Positions 1-13,977 of a DNA stretch of 64,000 bases are shown here, piece after piece. How positions within the stretch are numbered: position 1 is the stretch's first letter; every line of letters begins with the position of its first letter. Made by a program: the position numbers and the translations under genes. This stretch comes from Callipepla californica brunnescens (taxonomy: Eukaryota; Chordata; Aves; Galliformes; Odontophoridae). The DNA is taken from contig JALIRH010000001.1 of NCBI GenBank assembly GCA_023055505.1, positions 121,679,723-121,743,722 of the forward strand, given 5' to 3'. The notes under the pieces are model-generated. The model was not told the DNA's origin and did no database searches. It saw nothing but the letters and a program-made list of their open reading frames with translations.

Positions 1-3000
1 AACTTGGACGCATATTAGTGTTAATATTTAATGGAAATGAGCTATTGATTAATGTGTGCTGATATCCTTGATGCATTTTCCATGAGAAATACAAATCTTG
101 GAGGAAATCTGCCATAATGCTGGGGTGAATTGTCTCTCCATGCTACCAAGGAAGTGCTAAATCTGCTAGGTCCTTCTCATCCAGGTTTTACCATCTTAAA
201 GTCAATTATCAGGCCTTTGTTGACAACCCTCAAAAAGTCATCTGGTAGTATATGCTTCTATTTGGTCAGATTTACGCAGATTAGAGCTGTTTCTAAATAG
301 AAATTTTATATTATGACAAATACATCACGTCTAAGTGGTTGAGGATGGGGGCAATATGATGAGGAAAAAAACTGTCCTACTCACCGAGGATCCTAAGCAT
401 CCTTGTGCCCTGATATTCACTGTTCTTTCACAGTATTTCTATCTCCACAGTAGTTGAATGAATGTAAATGTAATCAGAGGGAAAAGCTAAAATGAAATGG
501 AACATGTCCTTAAATGAAATCAAGGATTCAAAATGAAAGCTAAATCCTGCAGAAGAAAAGCAGGTATTTGGAGAACTGCCTCATGCACAGGCAGTGCTAT
601 TATCAGGCAAGGTTCAGACATGGTGTCCTGTTTTTCCAGCCTTGTCTTGAGATTCTATTTTTATGTCAACTTATTAGAGGCTGATAGTTATTCCTCTGTT
701 ATAGCTATATCTTGGTCAATATGGTGATTTCAAGCTGCTGCTTGATATTCTCCAGAATTTCCTCATTTGTAGGTTTTTGAGCTAAGGAATCTTCTTCCTC
801 TTCTATTCACCTTATTCTGAACTCCTCTACTGTTTAGATCTTTCCTTTCCACGAGGTCTTGTACAACCTGGTCCCTCATAACTAGATCATTAGATTTTCT
901 CCTGTTAGTAAGAATGAGGAATGTATTTCTCATCGCTTCATTCATCATCATGGCTCACAAAATCAAGCAACACTCCTTTGAAAGGTGCCCTGCAGACTTT
1001 CAACTCACAGTCTGGCCTTCTGTCTGAACTCTTGACTTAGATTACCTCAGGTCATGAAGTACTGAACAACAAGGAGAGAGGATTTGCTCCAATGTAAATC
1101 TTCAGCTTCTAGGATAGGAAATTCTCTTTACCCAAATGAGCTTGTAATACTTATTTTAATGTAATGTGGTTGGCACCCCGGAGAGATATTTTGCTTGAAC
1201 TAGTCCTTAATTCCTGGTTCCTACTGCTCTGAAAGGAAATGAGTGCCCACAAAGCTGGTATTTCACACCCTGCATGTTCTGAGGAATTTCACAAAACATA
1301 ATTAAATTGGACTATGTGGCTTCACACTTTCCTGTATGTCAACTGGATTAACTTTACTGCTGATGTGTGCTTTTCCCAGTCATCCCAGTTAAGAGAGAAA
1401 AATGATAACTGCCTGTGTCTCTTGCTTTATTTTGCAACTTGAGTGGCTTAAACTTCATCAGACAGGCAGTTGTGGTGGTCTTGCTGAGAGTTTGTACTTG
1501 CTAAGAGAAGGTTAATAAATTAGGTTTGGTCTCATGTTCTGTACTACAGAAGGGCAAATCTGGGGGTCATGGATTTAAGGTTCGAATCCTTGGGATGGAA
1601 GTGCTGTGTGGAGATAGGGCTCAAAGTAATCCTAGGAAGACTGATTTTGTCTTCATAAAAATGGGTGGATCAGTGTCTGACCCTATGAGTTATCATATGA
1701 AACTGGACATCTTGATGAACTTAGTCTCATTTCTGGTATGTTAGTGCTTCTCACTGACACAAGTCGATGATCTTTTTTCCATTAAAATACTGCATGAAAT
1801 ATAGAGTATTTTAGGCCTATATTGCCATGTAGTACCCATCAACCAAATAGAGCTGAAAGCCTAGTCCTTAGTAGGAGAATTTCTTCATATATATGAAGTC
1901 AATTTTCTAGCTCTGGTGAGCAATCATGAGCAAATCTATGATCAGGTAGCTCATATTAATATTCATAGATCTCTAGGGATCAATCAAGCTTCATTATCCT
2001 TCTTCAAACTATCAGTATGCTTGTAGCCTTGGCGTCCCTAAGTCTGGAAAATGATCCTGGGCTTACATAGGTGAACATGCATATAACACAGGCTGGAAGC
2101 CAAACCAGCAAATGTAAAAATGTGGGAAGATACTTAATTCTGTGACATGGCAAATGTTAATAGCCCCATAAAATAGTGTGAAAACAATCCCTTCTGGTAT
2201 TGTTGAAATTACTGAGAGAATATATCTGACTGTCTAGTAATAAACCTCAAGCCATAACCAAATGACTAACAAAGGAACTATTACTGCTCCTACATAATTT
2301 GAATTTAATTGATATTCACCAACCTCTCTGTTTAATCCCAACTACAGTCTTCTGGAGGCATTAACTGGAACATTATCATTGAATACCACTGTCTGCACTA
2401 GGCCTTAATATATTTGCAATTGTGTAAGGAGGTTCAGGTAAACACATACAACTCGTAAAAGCCAGGTGATGAGGGTGACATTGTGCATACGGGATGCAAT
2501 GCATTTTAATTAAGAAGAAAGTAAATTCCATTAAAGTTCCTAATACACTTCTCACCACCTCTACTTTCTTCTAACCATGCATAAAATTAAATGAACTAAA
2601 AGGCTGTTCTTAAAATCAACTTTATGTCGAGCTACTGAGGATCTGCATATCTGTTTTCAGAAATAAAAAGCTTACTGTAAGTCAAGTAAGAAACCCATTC
2701 GCCTACTGTTTGTATGGGAAATGGGTTGATGTTCATCAGTGGCCCAGGACACAGGGACATAGGGACATAGGGAAAGTAAATGTTTAATGTCCAGATGGTA
2801 GTGCTGCTTCCTACTCCAGAGAGTTTTGCCATTGAGGGTTAACCACTCTCTTTCTGGATCTGGTCAGATTTTGATTTTATCTGCTTGGTGTGAGAGCTTT
2901 AGGTTTTCTTTGTATCACAGAAAACAAGGCATGCAGTAAAATAGTCTCCTTGGTCCTCTCCTTGCTCCAAGACAAATTCCTACACCTTTTCTGATAGATG

Positions 3001-5294
3001 TCTAACTTGTGATGGATGCTATTTCCCCTCTTTTCTGGCAGCTCATCAGGATTTGTATCGCTGCATCTCAGGATCTTGTAGGTTGGGGCTCCATCGTGAA
3101 AGATAGAAAAAAAAAAAAGGCTCTCTACTGAAGTCTTATACTTTACAGCAGGAAATAATAGCAGATTGTGATGGACATACACCTTGTACCAAGATGATGA
3201 GACAGACAAAGCAAGCATGCTGAATAACTGAGCAGTAGCCTAACTGTGCCCTTGATATTTCAGATAGGCTGGAAGGAAAGCTGGGAGGTACAACAGGAGG
3301 CAAGTCTGGGGGCTAAAGAGCAGACAAAGAAAAAGCACAAAGATGGTAAGGTTCTGAAAGTCGACATGCTACGATGCTCTCAAACAGGCAGCCACTTGTC
3401 AGCTCTTATGGGGCACTCCACTTGCCCTAAACAACAGAAAGGAGGTTATTGGAATCTATCAAATGTAAGCCTGCTGCATTTGGCAAAGCACTGAAAATTA
3501 TCTACTACCTGGAAATATTCAATAAAAATTGAAATTCAGAAAAAGAAAAAAAAAATAAATAAACAAACAATCCACAATCAACAATGAAAGATGGTATCAT
3601 ATTCACCTGCAATTCCAGGGAGTTGAGTGACATGATGGCTCTTTCTAATTCTATCTTAAATTAAATGTCAACAGGAGAAAGAAAGGTAGATATATAATTC
3701 AGAGATATTGGATATAGACCATGGATCCTCTCAGGGGTTTTTAACCATGAGCACACTGCCTAGGGAAGGAACACACAAGAGTTTTGCATTGCTGTCATCA
3801 GACACAGAGCCCTGCTCTTGTGTGAAATAGAAGTTCTTAAGTCTGGAAGAATCCATAGAGCAACCAGACCAACACCATCATAAGTACTAAGCACAAGATG
3901 AAGTGAGAAATCAATAAAAAATGAAGATGCAGCCAGGAACTGGAGAACACTCTGGGACTTTCCCATTCTTCTGTACATGAGGATTGGCCTTGGAGGAAGC
4001 ACCAAGAATTTAATTGAAAATGAAATGAGTAAGAAGCGGTGGAAGATGCTCAAAGACTCCAGTTCCAAATATCAGATGAAAAACAGCTCTTTGTGAGGAA
4101 GAAGACATCCATGAGAACGACATGGCTTCTTCCTCTACCCAACAGAAAGATCTCTCATTCTACATCTGTATGGAGAGACTCTGACAGGAGAGGGTCAGTG
4201 GGGAATCTTTCTTATTGATGCTGATTTATTTCTTTGGGGGACAAGTGAAAGGATTTCCTTTCAGGATTCCACTTGATGTTTTTTACCCAACACACATTTA
4301 AACTTGATATAAAAAAAAAAAAAAAAAATAAGAGCTTGTAGAGCAAGCAGCAGCAAATACATATAAATATTGATGTCCTTAGATAGGTGGACTTATACAA
4401 CAGTATCACAAGATTTCATAAATGAACTTTATGTAGAATATAAGTTATTTGGGGAAATCAAAGCGCATTCTGGCTCAGAGTCTTGATCATCCCAAAGTCA
4501 GGACAGAATTTTTTTTTCCTTCACAGTCAGTCTTTGCTTTTAAAATGACTTCTAAACCCCAAATACAACAGCAAAATAAAGAAAAAAGGCCATAGCAAAG
4601 CTGAGAGAAAGAAGAATTTTTATCTGAATCCTGACTGTTTTGAAGAGGAAAAGGTAAAGAAAGTCAGTGACTCACCTCCCTTTGAACAAGGCTTTGTGAC
4701 TTAGAATGTAGTTGTTTCAGCTGATTTATTTAAACAGGCTCTTACTGAGCAAGATGAGGCTTCTGGAAGAGTAGGCTGGAATGTTGGAGAACTGCTGTAA
4801 GAAATTCAAAATGAGGTGCTCAGAAAGGAAGTAAATTTAGGTAGCAGCAGTGTTTGATTGTGATTAAATGCATTGCCTTTCCTTTACAGATGTTTGTATG
4901 GATTGAGGGAAGGGCTTGTTACCTGTCTTTGTCCACCACATTCTAGCTTGCAGCTAAGGCCCTAGGCATGGCTGAGACATGCTGAGATGTGCCTGGTAAT
5001 TTCTCCTGTCTCCCTTAGGCAGGCTATGAGGATGCTTTTGCAGAGCAAAATTCTTTTATGCATGACATTGCTGAGAGGCAAGAGGAAAAAGTACTGAGAA
5101 CACTGGGAATCAATTACATAATAGGCCCCAGGGTTGACTGGAGCATGACCAAGGAGCTGAGATGTAATGAATTGCCCAAGATACCTCTCAGTAGATAATA
5201 TTTTGGTCCCCTACAAAAGTTTGAATGAGGTGGGAATAAGAAAAGAAAAAAGAGATGACAACGTTTTCACTCACGACTGAGGTCTTCAGGTGGT
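1..5294. other. intergenic sequence, nothing recognised
   Basis: AT-rich, with only short open frames and no motif I recognise. It holds an 18-base A run at 4311-4328 and an isolated match to the tRNA B box (GGTTCGAATCC) at 1579-1589, with no matching A box or cloverleaf. Confidence 0.6.
4311..4328. repeat. poly-A run
   Basis: Eighteen consecutive A residues after TTGATAT. No retroelement body was recognised next to it. Confidence 0.8.
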
Positions 5295-5445
5295 GGTCTT
5301 CTGGTCCAACTATCCTGCAATGAACAGGGACACAGCTCAATCAGGTTGCTCAGAGCCCCATCCAGTCTGTCCTTGAATGTTTCCTGGGATGGAATATCTA
5401 CCACTCTGAGCAACCTGTGCCAGTGTTCCAGAAAGATCCTGTCCA
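5295..5445 (-). repeat. CR1 LINE 3'-region fragment
   Basis: Antisense copy of the CR1 3' region, recognised from 'ctcaatcaggttgctcagag', 'ccatccagtctgtccttgaa' and 'caacctgtgccagtgttcca'. The terminal octamers are missing, so the 3' end is degraded. Confidence 0.85.
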
Positions 5446-6454
5446 GGGAGCTGGAGTGCAGGATCTCACATGAGCTTTTCTCCTGCTAGCTTCAGAAACA
5501 CGGTGGAGGGAATAAAAGATCTTGAAAAAATAATAGATGATTTTAGACAGGTTGAGGTGGAAGAAATTAGGATGGAGGATGCAGAATCAGTAGCCAGCAG
5601 TTGCTCAGACACTAATAAGTGCAGAAGATACAGCAATATTGTTTATACTGGATCTTTCATGTTATTGTTCTGTGAGTGAAGTCCAACTCATAAGCAAAAG
5701 TTTATTTTATATATATATAAACAGTGTTTAGAGTTAGAGCTTTCAAAATCTGATATTGGGCTTGGACCATGAAGACTTTGGTCAGGTCTTGGCCTTCTGG
5801 TCAGTCACAACCTGCTGCACTGTTGTGCAGAAATGGGCAACAACATCCTCCATCATCCCTGTGGATGATATTCAGTAGGATTGTCTCAGGAATAAGTTCC
5901 TCACACTTACCCCTGTGTGACTGAATTTTGCCACTGCTTGCATAGAGGGGCTGAAGTCCAAGTGTCCCTCCTCTTAGCCCAGCTGGTAGTACTTTAGCTA
6001 ATGTAAAGTTATTGAGCTCTGGCATAGCCATATCCTTTTGAGCTTTGCAACTTACACAGCCTTTAGAGTCAATGTAGAGATTTGGGCACTTCCAGGTGCC
6101 CCTCTTCTGCCCTGCAGAGGACATCTTCTTTGAGATAAACACACTCATTCACCAATTTCTGTCTCTTCATTGGCTCAGAAGAGAGTCCAAATTTTCTGAT
6201 TCCAAAGGAAACATATCTTTTGCAGGTAGTGGGACAACTCCTACCTGAATTGTATATTCCCAGAAGAAGCTATCACTCATTCAACCCATCAGAATTAAGT
6301 CCTTGGGTCTTTCTTGTCTTCAGGACCCATCCCTGAAGGCTCCATGACTCACAGAAAGTTTTATAAATAGGAATCAGGTTTTCTATGAGAAGGAAAATTG
6401 TTGCAGAAGCTGAGGATTTAGGTAAGACATGGAAGGACAACGTGGTTAGACACT

Positions 6455-6546
6455 GTGGATTAGTGGGCATGGTGGTGATGGGTTGATTGTTGGACTTGAT
6501 GATCTTAGTGATCTTTCCAACCTCAGTGATTCTGTGATTCTATGAT
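6455..6546 (+). repeat. CR1 LINE 3' end
   Basis: Short sense copy: 'ttgttggacttgatgatctt' leads to 'gattctgtgattctatgatg', the terminal octamer repeats. Severely 5'-truncated. An antisense copy begins 236 bases downstream. Confidence 0.9.
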
Positions 6547-6781
6547 GAAAATTTCTAAGACATATCCGATGAGAGAGTTGAAACCTGATTCCTATTTCCC
6601 TCCAGAAAGTCTGAAACATTTCTGTTAAGCTTTCAGTTAAAACTGACTGTCTCAAGGGACAGTTATATAGGATTTCAATTTGGAAATATTTCCATAGCTT
6701 TGAGTGGCAAGAATTGCTGAAACCAACATCCCATGTGAGAGCAAAAGGCACTGAGAGAGGAAATACACTAATAAAATGAAA

Positions 6782-6862
6782 GATCACAGAATCATAGAAT
6801 ATCCTGAGTTGGAAGTTACCCTTAAGGATCATCAAGTCCATCTCCTGACTCCACAAAGGACC
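6782..6862 (-). repeat. CR1 LINE 3' end
   Basis: Antisense copy that opens with 'cacagaatcatagaat' and runs through 'gatcatcaagtccatctcct'. Only about 80 bases of the 3' end are recognisable. Confidence 0.88.
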
Positions 6863-8689
6863 ACCCAAAATCCAAACCATAAGATCTTCATAGAAGTTTG
6901 GTTTTGTTCTTCCTTTTGATGAACTAAAGGAGGACCAGAGAATTAAAAAAATAATTATCTCAGGGTTTGTGTTGTCTAAAAGATCCAGGATGCAGTCATC
7001 CAGTAGAAATCTAATTTGAGCTCCTCAATCAACAAAGTCATTCATCTCATCCTGCGAGAAGTGTCTGGAATGTGTCTAGAGAAGTCTGGAAGTGCCTGGC
7101 TATAGAGATTACAAAACATGCCTGTCTCAGCAACTTCAGGATAGTTGAAATTAAATTTGCTAATCTCATTCTTTGCAATGTCGAGCTGAAGACTCAACAT
7201 TTGTTTCCTCTTTTCAAACTAGAAGACACTTACACTTTCCTAAAGTCACCAGTATGGTCTGTTCTTTATTGCAGATAAAACTGAACTGGTTCTTTCTCTA
7301 ATGGCCTACCTGTTCACTGCAGGTGTAAAGCTCATGGGTTACCCTCGGAAGAAATTGCAGAGTTCAAAAGGAGGAAAGCTGCAAAACAACTTGGCAAAAA
7401 GGCCTAGATCTGAGGTAGTAGCTGTAGGACAGTCCTCATGTAGCTCTGCTGTTTAGTGTCCGCTTGTGTGTCATTTGTCTGCACATCGCTGGTTTTAGTA
7501 CTGCCTTTTATTTTTGGTCAAAATGATGTATAATTCTTTTAAAGTATCTCATTCAAAAGGTGCCAAGAACTGCACCAGAGTTGTCCAGAGACGGTAGTAG
7601 CCTTGTTGGATGATCTCCTAGCAAATTTATGACCTGCTTTCCCTATCATTCCTGTAAGACATATGGCATCTACTTACAGTGTATTATTGATCCATTTGAT
7701 GACAATGTGCACTATGCCAGGAAAATCCCAGCCCATGGTAAACTCAGATTAAGCTGGAATTCAAGCCTGGAAGAACCCACATGGCTTGTTGCTTTCCTTT
7801 TACACACCTCATGAGAGCAGCTCTGTTATTGATAGTATGGTACCAATTGGGATGAGAAGTAAATGTGTAGTTGGGATGATTTTGTTAGAAATCAGAAGTT
7901 ATGTGGTGTATAATAGTGTATAGTTATTTTTATTTTTTTTAGCTTCTCCCTCTGTTTTGATGTCAGTAACAATAGATCTCTCAAGATCCTTTTGTATTTG
8001 GAAAAATACTGTAGCTGCTTGTTGCTGTTCAAACCATAAACTAGTAAGGTGTGGTTGATCAGAAGTTAAGATTTGAATCTGAAGTCTGAAAGCTAAGTTA
8101 GCACAGAGTATTTGATAAAGATTGACTCTGTACTTGAAAGTGAAACCTGTTTTTACATGGAAGCCCAGTAAAATGACAGCTTACTATTTGTCCTTCAGCC
8201 CCACTGTTGGAATAATCTTAGATGATTTTGCCTGCATGATCTCTCTAAATATTAAAAACAGAACTTCTGAAACTAAGCACTGCTCTGCTTGAGAATTCTG
8301 TTGAATTCTCTCCAGTCACATCTTTCTTCTCTTCCATCTGCTGTTCTGCATCAGTTACTTCTTCTCTCTTGGTATGCAGAGGCATCTCCCAGCAACATAT
8401 TAGAAGGCAAATCTTTGACTAGCACCAGGAAGGCTTAATAAAACCCCAAGGAAATTTATTTTCCTTGTCTCCTTAGTGGTTGCACAAGAGTTCTGATTGT
8501 TTTTTTACGAAGTTATTAGCTCTTCCTCAAAATGTTGAATGAGTGAACTGTTGGGGTGAATTCTAAACATAACTTGATATGTTTGCAGTTTCTTAACATT
8601 CAGGATTATGACTTCATATTTCTTTGCTGTTTTCTCATACTTGGCCGTCCTTGGGCTCCCACCAAGTGAGAGAGTGAAGAGATCACAAT
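6863..8689. other. intergenic sequence, nothing recognised
   Basis: Unique-looking AT-rich sequence with only short, unremarkable open frames. No RNA gene or known repeat was identified by eye. Confidence 0.5.
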
Positions 8690-9030
8690 ATAGAACCATA
8701 GAATTGTTAAGATTGAAAAAGACCACTAAGATCATCTAGTCCATCCATCAGCCCATCACTACTATGTCCACTAAACCAAGAGCTACATCTCCACTGTTCT
8801 TGAATATTTCCAAGGGTGGTGATTCCACCACCTCCCTCAGCAGCCTGTTCCAATGTCTGACCACTCTGAGAAGAAATTTCTCTCAGTATTCAAACTCAAC
8901 CTCCCCTGGAGCAACTTGAGGCCAGTTCTATCTGTTTTGTTACTTCCAAATTGAATAGTCTGTCCTCAGAGGCAGGTACTCAGACCTTCAAAGATCTTCT
9001 GCAGAACCTTAGATCAAACAACGAAACATA
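8690..9030 (-). repeat. CR1 LINE 3' region, longer copy
   Basis: Antisense copy of about 340 bases. It starts at degraded octamers ('agaaccatagaattgttaag'), passes 'agatcatctagtccatccat' and 'tccaccacctccctcagcag', and ends in the 'cccctggagcaacttgaggc' segment typical of the region upstream of the CR1 3' UTR. Confidence 0.92.
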
Positions 9031-9144
9031 ACTCCCTTAAGTGATTGCACAAAAGCATTAGAGGGTTTCAGAGTGATCAGTACTGTTCTGGTTCCAATAT
9101 TATTAGTATTTCTATATGTTTTGTATACCCTGTATATATTGTTA

Positions 9145-9185
9145 TAATGTACTATTAATTGGTACTAATGTACTATTAATTGGTC
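9145..9185. repeat. tandem duplication, two copies of about 21 bp
   Basis: The unit TAATGTACTATTAATTGGTAC at 9145-9165 is followed directly by a second copy of the same sequence, ending near 9185. Only two copies, so not a classical minisatellite. Confidence 0.85.
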
Positions 9186-12149
9186 ATTAGTGTGAATACT
9201 TTTTGGACCTGATACCATCCAATTCCTCTCTTTTCAAAGCCCCTTTTCTAATAATCTTGAGATCCCTGCTTTATATAGTTTTCTTCTAAAGTAATTGCTT
9301 GTTCATCATTCACAACAGTGATGTTTATGGTTTGAAACCTTACATATTTGTGTATGTACAAAAGAATTTCTCAAGCGATTCTTTTTAGAATCTGTATAAT
9401 GATAACTGATACTTAAATGTGTTAGAATTTGGTTCTTTTCAGCTTACAACCTGAAAATTTTCTTTTACTGTACAGAGTGAGTTTGATTTAATGTGATGCT
9501 TGATGTAGGACTAGTCACAAACAGAGTTGAGAACTAACTAAAGCTCAGCTTCTGGCCTTCTACAAGTTCTTTATATTTAATTCAGTTTTGAGACTCCCAC
9601 TATATAACAGTAACTCTGTGCCTGTCAGCTCTTTCTGTTTCACTATGCCTCCGGTGTCAATACATGGTGGGACTGCCAGAGCATCTGGGAGTTCACATTT
9701 CCTGTGTCAGTGAATGACCTTAAACCCAAGGAAACCCATCTGATTAATAAGGAATCTCTACTGTTAGCAGACAAAGGATTTCTCACGCTTGTGATGTACA
9801 GTTAGAAATATTCTTCGTGAGCAGCTGATCCCTTTGGAATTTTTTGGAAATGATGTTTACCTTTATGAAGTGGATATCCTTGGTTGAAAGCTCTGCATAC
9901 CTCACTAACCCATGCTACTCCTACAGTGCTTTTGTGGTCTACTGAGACCACAACATCTATGTAGTTCTGTACCAAAAATCCTCCCTGCTTGATGCTTCCT
10001 GATGGCTTTGAGAAAACCCAATATTTCTGCTTGGTCTGATGCAAAATGATGTAAAATGAAATTCTACTCTTCAGTGAACAGGGCTGCTGACTCCTCCTGT
10101 CTTCTGTTTTACAGCCACAACTGGCCAGGCATGTTGACCAGGAAACTTAAATTTGTCCTGAGGAACACAAAGAGGACACTGACAAAAACAACCTTTAAAG
10201 AAAAGGGGAGCATAAAGGAGGCTGAGATAAGTATTGAAGAGGAAGAAATCTAAGAAGAGCACAATGAAGAGCTGGGAAGACTGGGACTGTTACTTTGAAG
10301 TCAATCCCAGCAGAAAAACCCACACCCTCCATTTAATTCCCTTTCAGATAGGGGAAGTAGAATTGCTTCACCCTCATAACTTTTGCAGGTGGATGAATCC
10401 TGACCATCGTTTTTCATTGAAACTGGGTCCTGATTTCACTTGTTCAATTTTGGAAACAGAGTTATGGTGGTGGGTAGTACCACTCCTTCATCAGTATTCC
10501 AGTCAGCCAGAAACTGTAGAACAGACTGAACACTTTGCAGTAAATAGATTTGTTGCTGTTGTAGGAAACTCTGGTATCATGAAGATGAGTACAGTTCACA
10601 GGGAAGTGTTTTTCACAACAGAAAAGGATTTTTTCTTCCCACACAAGGACAGATTTTGATTCCAAATATTTTGGTTGCTGGATGTCAATTTAAGCTGAAA
10701 CATTTTCTTGTAAATTGACATTTCAGTACCAAATGCCGTTTTAATGTTATATTCAAAGTGAAATGACAGTTTTGAAACTAAGCAGTTTGGTATGAATCAA
10801 TATTTGTTTTCAAATGCCAAAATGTGATTCTGATCAAAATGTCAACATATGACATCTTTTCGATTCTGGACTTAAACTGAAAGACTATTCTTTTTCTTGT
10901 TTTACACAAACACACCTATGTGCAATACCTGAAACATTTTATTCTCATTATCCCAGAAGAGGATGAAGAGAGAACGTCAAGGTATTGGAAAACTGAGATG
11001 CAGAGAATGACATTATGTATTCCTTCAGCTGAGTGATAACGAGACATGAATTTTCTTACCTGAAAAAATGAGGCTGAGTCAAGGAAAAGTCCATCATTTA
11101 ATCAATAAAAAAGCCTGAAGCATCACAGTCTTTTTCCTCCCCATTCTCTAAATAGTTTCAAAGCTACTGGTTTTCAAAGTAAGTCATTAGTGAGTGAAAG
11201 CAGCTTTTTGCCAAGGGCCAACTCTTGGCCTGCAGGCACTTCTCACAGAGTACTCTTCATCTGTGTCAAATACTTTTGTTGTTGGCCACTTCTCTGTCCA
11301 TTTTTTTTTTTTACTCTCTTTCAGTATCTGGCTTCTAACAAGCTTCTGTGAATTGTAAATGTCTCTCCTGCCAGGCTGCAAAGAACTGCAGATGTGGTAA
11401 TTTAATCAATATTGCCATCAGAAGGTGCTTACTGAAAACACCAAGACCTTCCTCAGGCCCAAGTTAAACCCTTCTCAACAGAGAATCCAGTACTTCTACC
11501 AGTTTAATGATAAATAACAATGAATGACTCTCTTAGGTTTTTGAAGATATATTTAGGAAAGAAAGCAAGCCAGACATTAAAAAGTTAAGGAAGTTATTGT
11601 AAGAGCAGCTAATTCACCATAGAAAGTATGACACATGCATTGTAGAAGTTGTTCATGCTATAACTACAAGTGAAAATGGGAGGAAACTTTATTCATGCTC
11701 TTCAAAATCCAGATTGTACTCTGTGGCATCAATCTTTTTGGTAGTAACTGTTGGCTGTTTTGGATGAAAGCTGGTATTCCAGGTGGGAGAAGGTGGCACT
11801 TAGAAGATAGCTGTCAAACTGATAGGGCACTTGAATTGTCCAGCAGGACTGAGGTGAGCTTTCATCTTCTGCACTGTACTTGCCCATCCAGTCAAAAATT
11901 CATCCAGGAATAACATGTTGTAGAAGAGATGTAGGCCAAGCAGTTCTCTCTCAATATACCTCAATACATACTTCCAAGGAAGTATATCATCTGGGTTGCT
12001 CTATGCAAATCTGAATTTAAAACCAGATTTTGTGTATTTTTCATATTTTTACCATGCTATAAACATTCAAAAAAGAGTAAGAGTTGGATCATTGGGCTTG
12101 CCTTGTGTATGACTCTGTGTATTCAAGTCTGACCTCCAGACAAAGAGAA
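9186..12149. other. intergenic sequence with unsupported medium-length open frames
   Basis: Contains an 80-codon frame on the minus strand (9802-10044) and a 141-codon frame on the plus strand (10234-10659). Neither shows a domain I recognise, and open frames overlap on both strands. I do not call a gene here. Confidence 0.5.
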
Positions 12150-12248
12150 ACACCCACAGGAACATGGTGAAGTGGGTGGCAAACCTGCCCATTGTGGGGG
12201 GTTGGAACTAGATCTTTGAGGTCCCTTCCAACCCAAGACATTCTCTGA
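12150..12248 (+). repeat. CR1 LINE 3' end
   Basis: Sense fragment identified by 'gggttggaactagatctttg' and 'aggtcccttccaacccaaga' with one degraded octamer (cattctctg). Confidence 0.88.
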
Positions 12249-13699
12249 AAGGAAAATCATCTAAGCTTAGCTCTGTAAGGTGCAGTCAGAAACTCAAGAT
12301 ATCTCGCAGCTGCAGGAATATGCCATCATCCCTCCTGAATGACTTCCCATTAATCCATTTATATGGTAATGTAACAGTGAGCAGGCAGGAGAAAAACCTT
12401 CTATTTCTGATACATGTTAAGTTGAAGATTATAAATATCTGAGGAAAAAAATGCCAACAACTCAATAACATCTATAAAAAAACTCTTCATTTGTCTACAG
12501 TGTATATATACCCACCTTCAAATATCTACACATATGCATGGATACACAGATATATTTCAATTTTGAGGTATCCTGGTATCCTGATTTTGATTTCATGCTT
12601 ACTCACTAAAAATAATCTTTTGAGTGCGTGGTTTTTTATTGCAAAAAGAGACATTTTAAAGAAAATATTCTGTAGCTGAAATTTTCTAGCTGAAGAGCAT
12701 TTGTACAACAAGATTTCAATCTCCCCTTCTGCACACACAGTTTTTAAATTCTTTCTTCAGTCTGTTGTCTTCAAAAATAAACAGCATTCTTTGCATTTAT
12801 TAAAAATAAATAAAGAAATAAAACAGTCTATCTGTGGGAAAAGGGAGCAGAAAAGCAAAGTTCTGATCACTGACGACTTGAGTAATCCCAAGATAATTCT
12901 GAATTCACTTTGAAGCCAGTGGTGTTTTTTTAACTCTTAATTCCAACAGGAAGAGGCCAAGGACTCATCACAAAGTGTGATAACCTCTGCTGTTAGAAGG
13001 CTATAAAATGTGTTTATAATTTCCTGGCATTGTTCTGTTTAGACAGGTTTAGGTTGATGCATGAGATTTCAAACCATATTAATTGTAATCATTCTATCAC
13101 ACTTTTTTTTTCTTGTTGTTTTGCTCCTAAAATAGTGTTCAGATGTTTTAAGTGGAAGATGTTTGCTAGAAGAAGCAAATACAAGATTTCTAGCTCTGCA
13201 GCCAGCATGTCAAATGATCGTGGAGAGATCACTCCGTTGATTTCTTGGACAGTGAGGCGTGCACTCAAGAAAACATTATCAACCGGTGACTGCAGGAGGC
13301 TTTACTGCTCATGTTATAAGATACATTTTAACTTAATCATGCAAATCTGCTGACAGCTGTAGGAGGTGCACTTATGTCCAATTCGAGCTGTCCAAAAATA
13401 GTTTATATTTCCTATAGGATCTACATTATTTTTAACAGTGAATTAAATCCAAATGACAATAAAGATCTTAGGAGACCTATCCCACTACATGAAAGTCTTG
13501 TTTTGCTTTTTATCTGTGTCTTTTTCAGATTGCTTCTCAACACTCACTGCTGATAAATCCATATAGAGAACTCCACATATTCACTCAATTACTCAACAAT
13601 TTACAGTCAGACCCCAGCAGAGTCTGAATACACCCAAACAATCAGTAATGCAGTGGGGTAGTGGAAGTGATATTCAGAAGGGTGTGGGCGAGTGACAGA
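12249..13699. other. intergenic sequence, nothing recognised
   Basis: Highly AT-rich, with overlapping short open frames on both strands. No gene, RNA or repeat family was recognised. Confidence 0.5.
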
Positions 13700-13977
13700 A
13701 GAGCTACAAGGAGAGGGAAGATTTAGGTTAGATATTAGGGAGACATTCTGCATTATGAGGTTTGTAAGACACTGGCACAGCTCTCCAGAGAACTGTGGGT
13801 GCCCCATTCCTGGAGGTTCTCAAGGCCAGGCTGGATGTGGCTGGATGTGGTAGGTTGGATGTCAACCAACCCACAGCAGGGAGTTGGAACTAGATGGTAC
13901 TTGAGATCACTTCCAGCTCAGCCACTCTATAATTCTGTGATTTTATGATTCTATGATTGATTCCATGATTTTATGAT
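13700..13977 (+). repeat. CR1 LINE 3' end with expanded octamers
   Basis: Sense copy from 'gggaagatttaggttagata' to the 3' terminus. It carries an internal short duplication (ctggatgtgg twice, near 13830-13850) and an extended run of variants of the terminal octamer (ATTCTGTG, ATTTTATG, ATTCTATG, ATTCCATG, ATTTTATG). Confidence 0.95.

Noticed and set aside
1579..1589. Exact tRNA B-box match GGTTCGAATCC
   Set aside because: No A box at the right distance and no cloverleaf or acceptor stem could be traced, so not called a tRNA or SINE.
5801..6148. 115-codon minus-strand open frame with several cysteines
   Set aside because: The cysteine spacing fits no zinc-finger or secreted domain that I know, and no exon boundaries support it.
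9802..10044. 80-codon minus-strand open frame with fairly protein-like composition
   Set aside because: I could not place it in any family with confidence. It may be a relic of an unrecognised repeat. A translated search against bird repeats would decide.
10234..10659. 141-codon plus-strand open frame, with a 67-codon frame opposite it
   Set aside because: No domain recognised, aromatic-rich unusual composition, no splice or promoter context, and open frames on both strands. A protein-database search and cross-bird conservation test would settle it.
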